From the IMG/VR virus record IMGVR_UViG_3300027782_000159, positions 1 to 40,069 of that record: a DNA stretch of 40,069 nt. One strand, written 5' to 3'. A program made the position numbers and the translations under genes. Every line of letters starts with the position of its first letter. Position 1 is the stretch's first letter. This stretch comes from a virus. This document shows, in pieces, positions 24,714-32,012 of the stretch. Under the pieces are notes generated by a model. The model was given only the letters and a program-made list of their open reading frames with translations. It was not told the origin of the DNA and ran no database searches.

Positions 24714-25433
24714 CCTTCTCACTTTCTCGACCAGCTTCTGTTTGTTGAGGTAAGATTTGTTTCCTTTCTCCACGGAGCTTATTCTGTAGAGGAGGTTTCT
24801 CCTGGCGTAGTTGTACGTCGAAGTGCACACGATGTTTATGAGGCAGGACTGGCAGCATTCGGAGTTGGGGCTTATGGCTTGGATTGTGATGTTGACGACA
24901 TCGCCGTCATTCAGGTTCGCAGCGTCTTTCGTGCCGTTCACCATCACCATGAAATTGCAGTTGGCGGACATGTAGGACGCGGATACTATTCCGTCTCCCA
25001 CAGCCCTTATGGTAGCAGCAGGACCTACTCCTATAACCTCGAGGCAGCATCCCAATGTCGTCAGCAGCACGTCGATCGTAGCGCATGGGATCGAACAGGA
25101 ACTTCCGAGAGAAAAAACGAAATCGTCGTTCCCGAACATCTCCTTCTGAGTTTCTTGGCTGAATTTCGGGAATGGTATCTTTTTCTTGCTGCCGAAGTTG
25201 GAATCCCAGTCTATCTCGTCATGCAGCCTTATTTCCCTGGGCTGAACCATGGGGGATGGGGATGGGGTGTCGCAATGGCATCCGGAAGGTACTATGTCGT
25301 AAGACGTGCCTATCTCGTAGGTAAGGGTCACGGAGCTGCAGCATGCCGGCGGACAGCACTTGCTCTCTGGGCACAAACACCCACAGACTAAATCTCCTGC
25401 AACTCCGTACTTGAATGGACCGGAACAACCCAT
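24693..25433 (-). CDS. Cysteine-rich unknown protein, possible virion protein
   Basis: 246 residues with 19 Cys by my count, ten of them in the first about 53 residues (CGCLCPESKCCPPACC). A Pro/Ser linker and a polar middle follow, then beta-rich sequence with two further CC pairs, and a basic tail (KLVEKVRRLKRRNP). No signal peptide is seen. The CC pairs suggest metal binding or disulfide cross-links, as in extracellular or virion structures. It has no recognised family. The gene downstream of it shares the direction with a short gap. Confidence 0.72.
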   Translation of the reverse strand: MGCSGPFKYGVAGDLVCGCLCPESKCCPPACCSSVTLTYEIGTSYDIVPSGCHCDTPSPSPMVQPREIRLHDEIDWDSNFGSKKKIPFPKFSQETQKEMFGNDDFVFSLGSSCSIPCATIDVLLTTLGCCLEVIGVGPAATIRAVGDGIVSASYMSANCNFMVMVNGTKDAANLNDGDVVNITIQAISPNSECCQSCLINIVCTSTYNYARRNLLYRISSVEKGNKSYLNKQKLVEKVRRLKRRNP

Positions 25434-25439
25434 TGTTCA

Positions 25440-25697
25440 TCAGTCCTCTTTTCCAAAGAAGTTCTTGGGATACTCTATTTTCACAGTTCCGTTTCCATCA
25501 GTGATCTCTCCTTTGTTGTTTTCTGTCCACCATCTGACTTGCTGAACCTCTATGCCGAGTTCGTCCATGTGACAGCGGTCGTTTGGACTCACGGGAAGAT
25601 GGTGCTCCACGCCATCGATTAGGATCGCGACTTTGCACTCGCGCTTATCGTGGTTGTACAGCAAACAGTTCTTGCAATATGGCTCTGTCTTTTTCAT
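25440..25697 (-). CDS. Small zinc-binding protein
   Basis: 85 residues: a C-x2-C (YCKNC, 8-11), a third Cys at 21 (RECKVA) and a fourth in DRCHMDELG make a plausible zinc site. The C-terminus is beta-like with VRWWTENN. A CTTATAAT motif on the minus strand (25715-25722) lies upstream. Probably co-transcribed with the Cys-rich gene 6 bp downstream. Confidence 0.65.
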   Translation of the reverse strand: MKKTEPYCKNCLLYNHDKRECKVAILIDGVEHHLPVSPNDRCHMDELGIEVQQVRWWTENNKGEITDGNGTVKIEYPKNFFGKED

Positions 25698-25714
25698 AAA
25701 TTATCACTCGATGA

Positions 25715-25722
25715 ATTATAAG
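25715..25722 (-). promoter_or_regulatory. CTTATAAT promoter candidate, minus strand
   Basis: Shares CTTATAAT with the motif at 33351-33358. It stands 18 bp before the start codon of the zinc protein and would drive both minus-strand Cys-rich genes. Confidence 0.4.
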
Positions 25723-25754
25723 TTCAAAACTGTGCAGAAAAACAGATTGATGTG

Positions 25755-25783
25755 TTGATATTGTTCTTAAATTGTTTTATCAT
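25755..25783 (+). promoter_or_regulatory. Sigma70-like promoter for the dNMP kinase operon
   Basis: TTGATA (25755-25760), 17 bp spacer, TATCAT (25778-25783), in an AT-rich gap 34 bp before the ATG. A further TATACAAT lies at 25789-25796. Confidence 0.55.
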
Positions 25784-25816
25784 TATCGTATACAATGAAT
25801 CAACGAGGTTACCGCC

Positions 25817-26449
25817 ATGTCTATTATCGGTTTCGCTTCGCAGTTGGCTATGGGCAAGGATACGGCTGCCGACTACCTAAGCGACGAGATGAATCGTCTG
25901 GGAATATTCGGAAAATGGGAAAGGTCAGCCTTCGCCAACGCCGTAAAGGAGACATTCTGCACGTCTTTCGGCGTAGACCGCCAGTTCCTGGAGAAATGGA
26001 AGCGCATAGACGAAGCCCCTCCCGGGATGAACATGAACGTGCGGAAGGCTTTGCAGTTCATAGGAGACGGATTCCGGCAGATAAGGGAGAACATCTGGAT
26101 AGAAATAGCCTTGAGGAACAAGGGTAGAAAGCTCATAATATCCGATTGCAGGTACATCAACGAAGCCAAGCACATAAGGCGCCACGAAGGCATAAACGTC
26201 ATACTCTACAGACCGAACTACATCAACGACGATCCGAACCCGTCAGAGTCGCAGATGCGAACCATGATAGATTGGTGCTTGCGCACGCAGAAAGAGGGCG
26301 CCATATTGCACAGCACGGAAAACCCCCCGGAAGGAAGCCAGTACTACGATTTTTTCCTTGTAAACGATGGCGACATACCGCAGCTTCACGGCAAGATAAG
26401 GAATTTGCTCATACCTTACATAGAGAGGACTTACGGATGCCAAATCTAA
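25817..26449 (+). CDS. Deoxynucleoside monophosphate kinase (T4 gp1-like)
   Basis: 210 residues. An atypical P-loop, GFASQLAMGKDTAADYL (5-21), opens the protein as in phage dNMP kinases. RKALQFIGDGFRQI and LIISDCRYINEA (Walker B/DR motif) follow, with ESQMRTMIDW in the lid region. It phosphorylates dNMPs to dNDPs for DNA synthesis, in line with dCMP deaminase and ThyX in the window. ACGAGGT precedes the ATG. The cupin gene overlaps its 3' end by 13 bp. Confidence 0.86.
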   Translation: MSIIGFASQLAMGKDTAADYLSDEMNRLGIFGKWERSAFANAVKETFCTSFGVDRQFLEKWKRIDEAPPGMNMNVRKALQFIGDGFRQIRENIWIEIALRNKGRKLIISDCRYINEAKHIRRHEGINVILYRPNYINDDPNPSESQMRTMIDWCLRTQKEGAILHSTENPPEGSQYYDFFLVNDGDIPQLHGKIRNLLIPYIERTYGCQI

Positions 26450-26808
26450 CATCTACCATAGACCCCAACGTCTTTGTCCCAAAGGGCTGGGGCAACGAGC
26501 TTTGGATATGCAACGGGGATAAGTACTGCGGCAAGATACTGACTTTCAACCCCAACAAGAAGTGCTCCATACATTACCATCTTGTCAAGGACGAGGTCTT
26601 GTTCATAGACAGCGGCTCGGTCGAAATGGTTTATTTCTGGAATGATGGTGACGAGAAAAGCTCGCTGACCCTGACCCAAGGCATGTCGTTCCATGTATCG
26701 CCAGGATTGAGGCATCAGATGATAGCCGGCGATGACGGAGCCAAAATAATAGAGTTCTCGACGCACCATGACGATGCCGACTCAATAAGGATCGTCAGGG
26801 GCGACTGA
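26437..26808 (+). CDS. Sugar-phosphate-isomerase-like cupin
   Basis: 123 residues from ATG 26437 with AGAGGAC upstream, inside the end of the kinase gene. The cupin motif 1 is SIHYHLVKDEVLFIDSG (H-x-H with Glu), and motif 2 is VSPGLRHQMIA. The short length and this pattern match the C-terminal cupin of type II mannose-6-phosphate isomerases/sugar epimerase-like proteins. It may feed GDP-mannose synthesis, consistent with the GDP-mannose dehydratase at the right edge. Enzyme specificity is inferred. Confidence 0.72.
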   Translation: MPNLTSTIDPNVFVPKGWGNELWICNGDKYCGKILTFNPNKKCSIHYHLVKDEVLFIDSGSVEMVYFWNDGDEKSSLTLTQGMSFHVSPGLRHQMIAGDDGAKIIEFSTHHDDADSIRIVRGD

Positions 26809-26831
26809 TCTCTCGACCCGAGCCAAAGCAC

Positions 26832-27176
26832 ATGAGCGACAGCAATCTCCCCACTTCGATTGGCGCAAAGAATCCGACCGCCATCGCCTACAACATAACC
26901 TTCTGCGACTCCAACGGCGGTCTGTACGTCAACGAAACGCAGGTTAGCAGCACGCTGACCCAATCCGGGATCGGCACCAACATCGTCTGCCGCGGAGTCA
27001 GACGCCTGACTCCCGTGGAGTGCGAGCGTCTGCAGGGATTTGACGACAACTACACCGATATTCCTTGGAAGGAAAACAGCCACTCGCCCGACTCGGCTCG
27101 GTACAAGGCTCTGGGCAACTCGATGCCGGTTTCCGTCATGAGATGGATTGGCGAGAGGATAAGGTCGACGGTCTGA
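26832..27176 (+). CDS. C-terminal part of a cytosine-C5 DNA methyltransferase
   Basis: 114 residues. GVRRLTPVECERLQGFDDNY (motif IX, RxLTPxExxRLQGF) and RYKALGNSMPVSVMRWI (motif X) are unmistakable. Catalytic motifs I, IV, VI and VIII (SAM binding, PC dipeptide, ENV) are absent from the window. No ribosome site precedes the ATG. It may be a decayed remnant, or one half of a split enzyme as in M.AquI, whose small subunit carries TRD and motifs IX-X. By itself it cannot methylate DNA. Confidence 0.78.
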   Translation: MSDSNLPTSIGAKNPTAIAYNITFCDSNGGLYVNETQVSSTLTQSGIGTNIVCRGVRRLTPVECERLQGFDDNYTDIPWKENSHSPDSARYKALGNSMPVSVMRWIGERIRSTV

Positions 27177-27178
27177 GG

Positions 27179-27841
27179 TCAGTTTCCCTTGGCGCTCTTC
27201 TTCAGCTTCCCTATCCCGACCTCGGTCATGACCATGAATTTCCACCCTCGAGCCTCGCAATGGTGCTGGCAGGCAGCCCATTTAGCCTGGTTCTTTGGGA
27301 GCGCCGTCTGGTTGGCTGGCTTTATCTCCCAGATCTCGACATGCCCGTCCATGAAGTATATGCTCAAGTCGGGATTGTACTCGTGCCTGTCCCCTTCGAA
27401 TATGTAATCCACCTTGAAAGGCTCGACATCGTATTTTATGACCTCGTGGAGGCACTCCAGGCACTCATACACGTCGCATTCGTATCCGCTGCGATAATGC
27501 ATTTCCTTGCCGTTCTTCGCCGACATGTAGTAGCCCTCGCGGAAATTCGGCTTCCTCTGCGTCATCTTGCCGGTCTGCTTGTTTATGTCCTTCCACACCG
27601 TAGCCCTCATCTGCCCGCATTTCGGCACCTCCTTCTCGTTCGGGTGCTTGGACGAGAAATGAAGCCTGAGATCGCGGACCGGGGCGCGGCACCTCTGCAG
27701 GGGGCACACCACGTATTCCCTTCCCTGCTCGTGGCTTTCGGTTATGTGCGCGGAGTATTCCTCGTAGAGGTCATAGTTCTTGCCGCAGACGAAGCACTGG
27801 TATCGCCTCTTCGAGTCGGCTTTCTTGAATGGAAGGCTCAT
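27179..27841 (-). CDS. gp4-like head-completion nuclease with two zinc fingers
   Basis: 220 residues. The C-terminal 110 residues match phage head-completion/TnsA-type nucleases: YRSGYE (116-121), EYNPDL (D158), IWEIKP (E172, K174), then NQAKWAACQHHCEARGWKF and a final MTE. This is the E-D-ExK restriction-like fold. Unusually, the N-terminus carries two C2H2-type fingers: C16-C19-H32-H37 and C46-C51-H61-H66. In T4, gp4 acts in head completion, probably trimming packaged DNA ends. The fingers could add DNA targeting. Confidence 0.75.
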   Translation of the reverse strand: MSLPFKKADSKRRYQCFVCGKNYDLYEEYSAHITESHEQGREYVVCPLQRCRAPVRDLRLHFSSKHPNEKEVPKCGQMRATVWKDINKQTGKMTQRKPNFREGYYMSAKNGKEMHYRSGYECDVYECLECLHEVIKYDVEPFKVDYIFEGDRHEYNPDLSIYFMDGHVEIWEIKPANQTALPKNQAKWAACQHHCEARGWKFMVMTEVGIGKLKKSAKGN

Positions 27842-28185
27842 TTGGGTTTCAGAAGCATTTTCTCGGCTTCCTCCCGGTCTATGATCTTTATTCCCTTCAG
27901 GTCTTTTTTCGAAAGGGTCGCCTCGGACTTATACCCGTCAATGCTCTTGCTCAAGTTTATCGCCAGAATCCTTATCTCGTTCTTGAATTTCGACTTCTCC
28001 TTCTTGTCCTTCATCGTGGCGAAAGCCATTCTCCCGTCCTCGGAAGTCCCGTATACGCTTCCTCCCTTGACGAAAAAAAGTATCAGGTCGTTTTCCTCGA
28101 TCAGCTTGATCAAGCTGTTCTCGAAAAGGACGAATATGTCCCATGCGGATTGTGTTTCCTTGTATCTTTCTATGAAGTTTTTCAT
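27838..28185 (-). CDS. Unknown small protein coupled to the gp4-like gene
   Basis: 115 residues, stop overlapping the gp4-like start by 4 bp. A helical N-terminus (MKNFIERYKETQSAWDIFVL) is followed by a hydrophobic stretch LIEENDLILFFVKGGSV and a basic helix. AGGAAT precedes its ATG. Its start codon is 19 bp from the divergent start at 28205. No family is recognised. Confidence 0.68.
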   Translation of the reverse strand: MKNFIERYKETQSAWDIFVLFENSLIKLIEENDLILFFVKGGSVYGTSEDGRMAFATMKDKKEKSKFKNEIRILAINLSKSIDGYKSEATLSKKDLKGIKIIDREEAEKMLLKPK

Positions 28186-28192
28186 GGTTATT

Positions 28193-28202
28193 CCTATATA
28201 GG
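28193..28202. promoter_or_regulatory. Palindrome CCTATATAGG between divergent starts
   Basis: A perfect 10-bp palindrome in a 19-bp gap between two divergent start codons. Each outer end supplies an AGG that could serve as part of a ribosome site for its side. A related CTATATAG lies at 3534-3541, also in a divergent gap. Confidence 0.35.
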
Positions 28203-28204
28203 GT

Positions 28205-28687
28205 ATGAGTTATTTATTCAGAAGCTTCAAAACTTTTTTCGAGGAAATGGATTCGGACATGGAAAAGATGTCCGGCAGCGACCCGATCGGGAAAGACCCG
28301 GTCGGAAATGATTACATAGACACCCTCGAGGACGAATTCGGAATCAACTGGAAAAGCATAAGCAGCACCCTGACCTCGGAGCCTTGGATAGCGACCCATT
28401 TCAAGCTCGGAGACCTCAATGACGAAATGACGTACAAGATATCCGCCTGGGAGATAGACAAGGACACCATCACCCCCGAAGGCGCCTACATCAGGTTGAA
28501 GCCGACAAAGGGGATGAGGGGCTTCCTCAAGAACGGCGACATCAACAAGGCGCCGCCGGACGGCAAGAGATACTATCTCGACAGGGATGAGCTGGTCGAC
28601 TTCCTCACCACCGCGTGGGTTCCGCCAGAAGCCCCACCCGGAGGCGACCCCGGCATGGGCGGTCCTGGACTAGGAGGACTGCAATGA
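28205..28687 (+). CDS. Unknown protein, possible capsid-targeted
   Basis: 160 residues. The start MSYLFRSFKTFFEEMDSD is an amphipathic leader similar in pattern to others in the window. The middle is mixed alpha/beta; the C-terminus is Gly/Pro-rich and flexible (PPGGDPGMGGPGLGGLQ). The ATG has AGGG only 1-2 nt upstream. It overlaps the next small gene by 4 bp. A virion or prohead role is inferred from the leader and neighbours. Confidence 0.68.
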   Translation: MSYLFRSFKTFFEEMDSDMEKMSGSDPIGKDPVGNDYIDTLEDEFGINWKSISSTLTSEPWIATHFKLGDLNDEMTYKISAWEIDKDTITPEGAYIRLKPTKGMRGFLKNGDINKAPPDGKRYYLDRDELVDFLTTAWVPPEAPPGGDPGMGGPGLGGLQ

Positions 28688-28941
28688 TAGGATTCAAACA
28701 ATGGCTTCAGAATGAGGTCGGAACGTCGACCGCGAGCATAGCCACTTTCGCCAGACCCATAGGCATAGGCACGGTTTCCAGAACCTCGCCCAGCCTGATC
28801 ACCGTGGACGATCTCGAAAGGGAGAAACACGAGAAGCACAAGAAACACAAGAAGCACAAGAAGCACGCGAAACGCAAATCCAAGGTTCTCGACATGTTTC
28901 CCGGAAAGAACGTCGTCATGGGCGACATCGGCTATTTTTAG
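28684..28941 (+). CDS. Small basic protein with Lys/His repeats and capsid-type leader
   Basis: 85 residues from ATG 28684 with GGAGG upstream. The leader MIGFKQWLQNE resembles the T4 internal-protein leader (MKTYQEFIAE). The middle is neutral; residues 54-66 form a K-H-K-K-H repeat (EKHKKHKKHKKHAKRK), strongly basic, as expected for a protein packed with DNA. It ends VVMGDIGYF. The repeat also shows at DNA level as tandem AAGCACAAG units. Function as an injected internal protein is a hypothesis. Confidence 0.7.
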   Translation: MIGFKQWLQNEVGTSTASIATFARPIGIGTVSRTSPSLITVDDLEREKHEKHKKHKKHKKHAKRKSKVLDMFPGKNVVMGDIGYF

Positions 28942-29001
28942 CCTAGGATTCATTTTCAAATCTTGATAACATCATCGTGACACAACCAAGGAGTCTCGAC
29001 G

Positions 29002-29877
29002 ATGCATGATGTTCTGGAAAACATACCAAACAAGACGATCAAGTGCCTGGACAAGGGTCACGTGACCATAATGGACACCATGCCCAGACTGGTCCCGGAC
29101 GACAGGAAAACCGCCGACTACGCCATCGTGCAGGCTGCGAGGGTGTCCTACGGCGACGGAACGAAGACTGTCAACGAGGACCGCGGTCTCATACGCTACC
29201 TCATGAGGCACAAGCACACTACGCCGATGGAGATGATAGAGTTCAAGTTCTGCATGAAAATGCCCATATTCGTAGCCAGGCAGATGATACGCCACCGGGC
29301 TGCCAGCGTGAACGAATACAGCGGACGCTATTCCATCATGAGGGACGAGTTCTATATGCCGGAAGCCGAAAACGTCAGGGCTCAGTCCAAGACCAACAGG
29401 CAGGGCGGCGAAGAACCAATGAGAAACAGCGATGCCGTAGGGTTTCTCTCCGACCTCGAATCAATCTGTTCCAAGTCATACCAGAACTATGAGTCCAGCA
29501 TGGCTTGCGGGGTCTCGAGGGAGCAAGCAAGAATGCTCTTGCCAGTCAATTTGTACACGGAGTGGTACTGGAAGATAGACGCCCACAACCTCCTTCACTT
29601 TCTGGCTCTGAGGTGCGACAGCCACGCGCAGATGGAGATAAGGGTTTTCGCAGATGCGATACTGGAACTCATCAAGCCGATAATCCCATTGACGATCGAG
29701 GCTTGGGAGGACTACAGCGAGCATAGGGGGGCGAGAAAGCTCACGAGGCTCGAGCTTGACGCCATCAAGTCATCGCTCGAAGGGTCGATGGTCGACAAAA
29801 TAAATTCGGATAACTCCAGAGAGCAAGCGGAATGGTCGGAAAAAGCGAAAATCATGGGGCTTCAGGTCAGGAAATAA
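29002..29877 (+). CDS. thyX: Flavin-dependent thymidylate synthase ThyX
   Basis: 291 residues. The ThyX signature RHRxxSxNExSxRY is present as RHRAASVNEYSGRYS (97-111). RHKHTTPMEMIEFKF and YTEWYWKIDAHNLLHFL are further conserved blocks. It makes dTMP from dUMP with FAD, NADPH and methylene-THF, taking its substrate from the dCMP deaminase at 11684. AAGGAG precedes the ATG by 11 nt. The gene stands alone between the basic small protein and the heptose enzyme. Confidence 0.95.
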   Translation: MHDVLENIPNKTIKCLDKGHVTIMDTMPRLVPDDRKTADYAIVQAARVSYGDGTKTVNEDRGLIRYLMRHKHTTPMEMIEFKFCMKMPIFVARQMIRHRAASVNEYSGRYSIMRDEFYMPEAENVRAQSKTNRQGGEEPMRNSDAVGFLSDLESICSKSYQNYESSMACGVSREQARMLLPVNLYTEWYWKIDAHNLLHFLALRCDSHAQMEIRVFADAILELIKPIIPLTIEAWEDYSEHRGARKLTRLELDAIKSSLEGSMVDKINSDNSREQAEWSEKAKIMGLQVRK

Positions 29878-29890
29878 AGACGAACCGACA

Positions 29891-29920
29891 CTCGAATAAT
29901 GGTAACCAACATTATTCGAG
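29891..29920 (+). promoter_or_regulatory. Perfect 11-bp inverted repeat just before hldE
   Basis: CTCGAATAATG (29891-29901), 8-nt loop GTAACCAA, CATTATTCGAG (29910-29920). It ends 3 nt before the hldE ATG at 29924, which has no ribosome site. No T-run follows, so it is not a normal terminator. It may be a repressor operator or a translation-control hairpin. Confidence 0.5.
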
Positions 29921-29923
29921 CGC

Positions 29924-31303
29924 ATGAACATGATTGACATATTGGAGAAGATAAGGAACAGCGACTTGAGGATAGGAGTCGTCGGCGACGCCATGCTCGA
30001 CGAGTACTTCGACGTCAAGGTGAAGAAGATATCTCCGGAGTTCCCCATCCCGGTCATGCACAGCGACGAGGCTGAGCCAAGCCTTGTTCTCCCCGGCGGA
30101 GCCGCGAATGTCGCGTTCCAGCTAGCCAACTTCAACAAGAAAACATTTTTGTGTTCGCTCCTGGATGGGCACGCCGAGGCTGTCCTTTCGAGGCACGGGA
30201 TAGACACCTCGTTGTCGGTCAGGATAGACCCGTGCCACGTGCCGAGGAAAAGGAGGTTCTACAGCGACGGATTCCCGACATACAGGTGGGACGTGGAGAG
30301 ACCTCTGTACGGTTCGGAGAAAGAAGATCTGAGGTCATACTGCGCCGAACTGAAGAGGAAGATAGACCAGAGCGATTTCGACGTGCTGATATTCTCCGAC
30401 TACGACAAGGGAGTGTTCTTCGACGACATGGTGTCCGAACTCTCAAGGACCCACCGATGCGCGATACGCATGGTCGATCCCAAGAACGACATCCTCAAGT
30501 GGAAGGGATGCACCCTCATAAAGCCGAACCTTTCGGAAGCCAAGTCCATAACCGGCAAGTCAAAAGTCGTCGACCAGATAGAGGAGATAATGAATATGAC
30601 CTCAGCCGGCAGCGTGGTCGTAACTAGGGGGGGCGACGGTTTTTCCGGGTATGACGGAAGCCATTTCGAATACGACGTTCGCGAAAGCTCTGACAAGGTG
30701 AACAGCGTCATAGGCGCCGGGGACTGCTTCATAGCGTTCTGCGGCTTGTGCCTAGGGAACGGGGTCGACCTTCGCAGGGCTTCCGAGTTCTCCTTCAACA
30801 TGGGCGCGATCTATGTCACCGACAAGCACAACAAGCCCCTTGACCACCAGAGGATAACGACGTTCATCGACAAGCCCAGGTCGAAGATCGTTTCCCCGGA
30901 GACCCTGGCGAAGCGCGACTTCACCTTGGTCATGACGAACGGTTGCTTCGACCTGCTGCATGCCGGTCACCTCAACAGCCTGAACTTCGCGAAGAGGCAT
31001 GGGGAGAAACTGGTTGTCGCAGTCAATGGCGACGGTTCCGTCTCCAGGCTCAAGCCCGGGAGACCGATCAACAAGCTGTCGGACAGGATGTCCATGCTTT
31101 CCAACCTGGAGTGCGTGGACTATGTCGTCAGCTTCGACGAGGACACTCCCCTTGAGGTGATAAGGAAGATAGTTCCGGATGTGCTAGTGAAGGGGTTCGA
31201 CTACGACGGCAAGGAGGTAGTCGGCTCTGATATCGTCAAGTCGGTGGTTCTCGCGCCGATGCTGGACGGGTTCTCCACCACCGGGATGCTCGGAAGGATC
31301 TAG
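29924..31303 (+). CDS. hldE: HldE-like heptose-phosphate kinase/nucleotidyltransferase
   Basis: 459 residues, close to bacterial HldE (about 475). Residues 1-315 are a PfkB/ribokinase domain: LPGGAANVAFQLANF (57-70) and the GAGD catalytic loop (264-267). Residues 335-459 are a cytidylyltransferase-type domain: TNGCFDLLHAGHL with HxGH (346-349), and KGFDYDGKEVVGSDIV near the end. The enzyme makes ADP-heptose for LPS core. A phage copy could supply heptose for surface glycans or alter ADP-heptose signalling. The two-ATG start lacks a ribosome site. Confidence 0.92.
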   Translation: MNMIDILEKIRNSDLRIGVVGDAMLDEYFDVKVKKISPEFPIPVMHSDEAEPSLVLPGGAANVAFQLANFNKKTFLCSLLDGHAEAVLSRHGIDTSLSVRIDPCHVPRKRRFYSDGFPTYRWDVERPLYGSEKEDLRSYCAELKRKIDQSDFDVLIFSDYDKGVFFDDMVSELSRTHRCAIRMVDPKNDILKWKGCTLIKPNLSEAKSITGKSKVVDQIEEIMNMTSAGSVVVTRGGDGFSGYDGSHFEYDVRESSDKVNSVIGAGDCFIAFCGLCLGNGVDLRRASEFSFNMGAIYVTDKHNKPLDHQRITTFIDKPRSKIVSPETLAKRDFTLVMTNGCFDLLHAGHLNSLNFAKRHGEKLVVAVNGDGSVSRLKPGRPINKLSDRMSMLSNLECVDYVVSFDEDTPLEVIRKIVPDVLVKGFDYDGKEVVGSDIVKSVVLAPMLDGFSTTGMLGRI

Positions 31304-31497
31304 TCGCAAAGGCATTTTTCCTTGCATCTGTCCTTGTCCGCCCCGCATGAGCAGGATTTCTCGCACACGCATTTCTGGCAATACTTGTGGTCGTGCTTCT
31401 TCTCGTCCTTGATCAGGATGGCGCTCATCACGAATATGCACAGGAAAAAGCCGAATATGAATCCGAATATCATGTTTTGTAGGCAGCGAAGTTTCAT
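31300..31497 (-). CDS. Small membrane protein with a Cys-rich tail
   Basis: 65 residues. Residues 9-29 (MIFGFIFGFFLCIFVMSAIL) are one transmembrane segment; the tail HKYCQKCVCEKSCSCGADKDRC onward holds nine Cys in about 25 residues. AGGAAT sits upstream. The tail may bind metal or form disulfides; the side of the membrane is unclear. It could be a lysis accessory or a redox partner of the exported thioredoxin; neither is shown. The end overlaps the hldE stop by 4 bp. Confidence 0.65.
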   Translation of the reverse strand: MKLRCLQNMIFGFIFGFFLCIFVMSAILIKDEKKHDHKYCQKCVCEKSCSCGADKDRCKEKCLCD

Positions 31498-31552
31498 TTT
31501 TGATTCCTAAAAGTTAAAACCGATGACATATATATTGTAAAAGAGAGGAAAT

Positions 31553-31858
31553 ATGATCGGATTCGCAGAATGGCTCAGAATTGACGAGACACCTGACCTT
31601 GCAGGCATAATAGGACCGCTCACGGCTGCGGAGATAGCCGCTTCGGGCGACAAAGCCAATCCAGGGGAAATTGTTGCCAAATTGATTAAAAACAAAACCT
31701 TGACCGATTTTCAGAGAGACCCAAAAAACGTTACTGTAATTGATCCCAAGAAGCTCGGCGTTTTAGTGCAGGGGCAAATAGCGGATTCGAAAAAGAAATC
31801 TCCCGGCGCAGTCGGAACCGTCGGCGCGGCAGGAACAGTCGGGGCTGCAGCCAAATGA
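31553..31858 (+). CDS. Small protein with capsid-type leader and Gly-Ala tail
   Basis: 101 residues; GAGAGGAA precedes the ATG. The leader MIGFAEWLRIDE starts exactly like that of the 28684 protein (MIGFxxWL). The centre is helical; the tail is a Gly/Ala/Val/Thr low-complexity repeat (GAVGTVGAAGTVGAAAK). Its stop overlaps the next start. Likely virion-associated by leader only. Confidence 0.68.
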   Translation: MIGFAEWLRIDETPDLAGIIGPLTAAEIAASGDKANPGEIVAKLIKNKTLTDFQRDPKNVTVIDPKKLGVLVQGQIADSKKKSPGAVGTVGAAGTVGAAAK

Positions 31859-32004
31859 TGACATTCTGGCAATACATCTCAGAGATGAGGATCGGCTCCG
31901 GCAACCGCCGCGTCATCGCCGTCGTGAGACCCGCCAGCCCGGCAAACCCGGAAAAGCCGCCAAAGCAGAAAAAGATTCCCGTCAAAAAAATGTTCGGCAA
32001 CTAG
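31855..32004 (+). CDS. 49-residue basic protein with an I-S-E leader
   Basis: The reading starts ATGATG at 31855 (or 31858), overlapping the previous stop by 4 bp, and ends TAG at 32002-32004. The leader MMTFWQYISE closely matches the T4 internal-protein leader MKTYQEFIAE, including the I-x-E cleavage site for the prohead protease. The rest is basic and proline-rich (RRVIAVVRPASPANPEKPPK, then KKIPVKKMFGN). It is a good candidate for an internal head protein. Confidence 0.65.
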   Translation: MMTFWQYISEMRIGSGNRRVIAVVRPASPANPEKPPKQKKIPVKKMFGN

Positions 32005-32012
32005 ATTAAAAC

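Noticed and set aside
29891-29920. Rho-independent terminator for thyX
   Set aside because: The stem is perfect but no T-run follows, and the hldE start codon begins 3 nt later.
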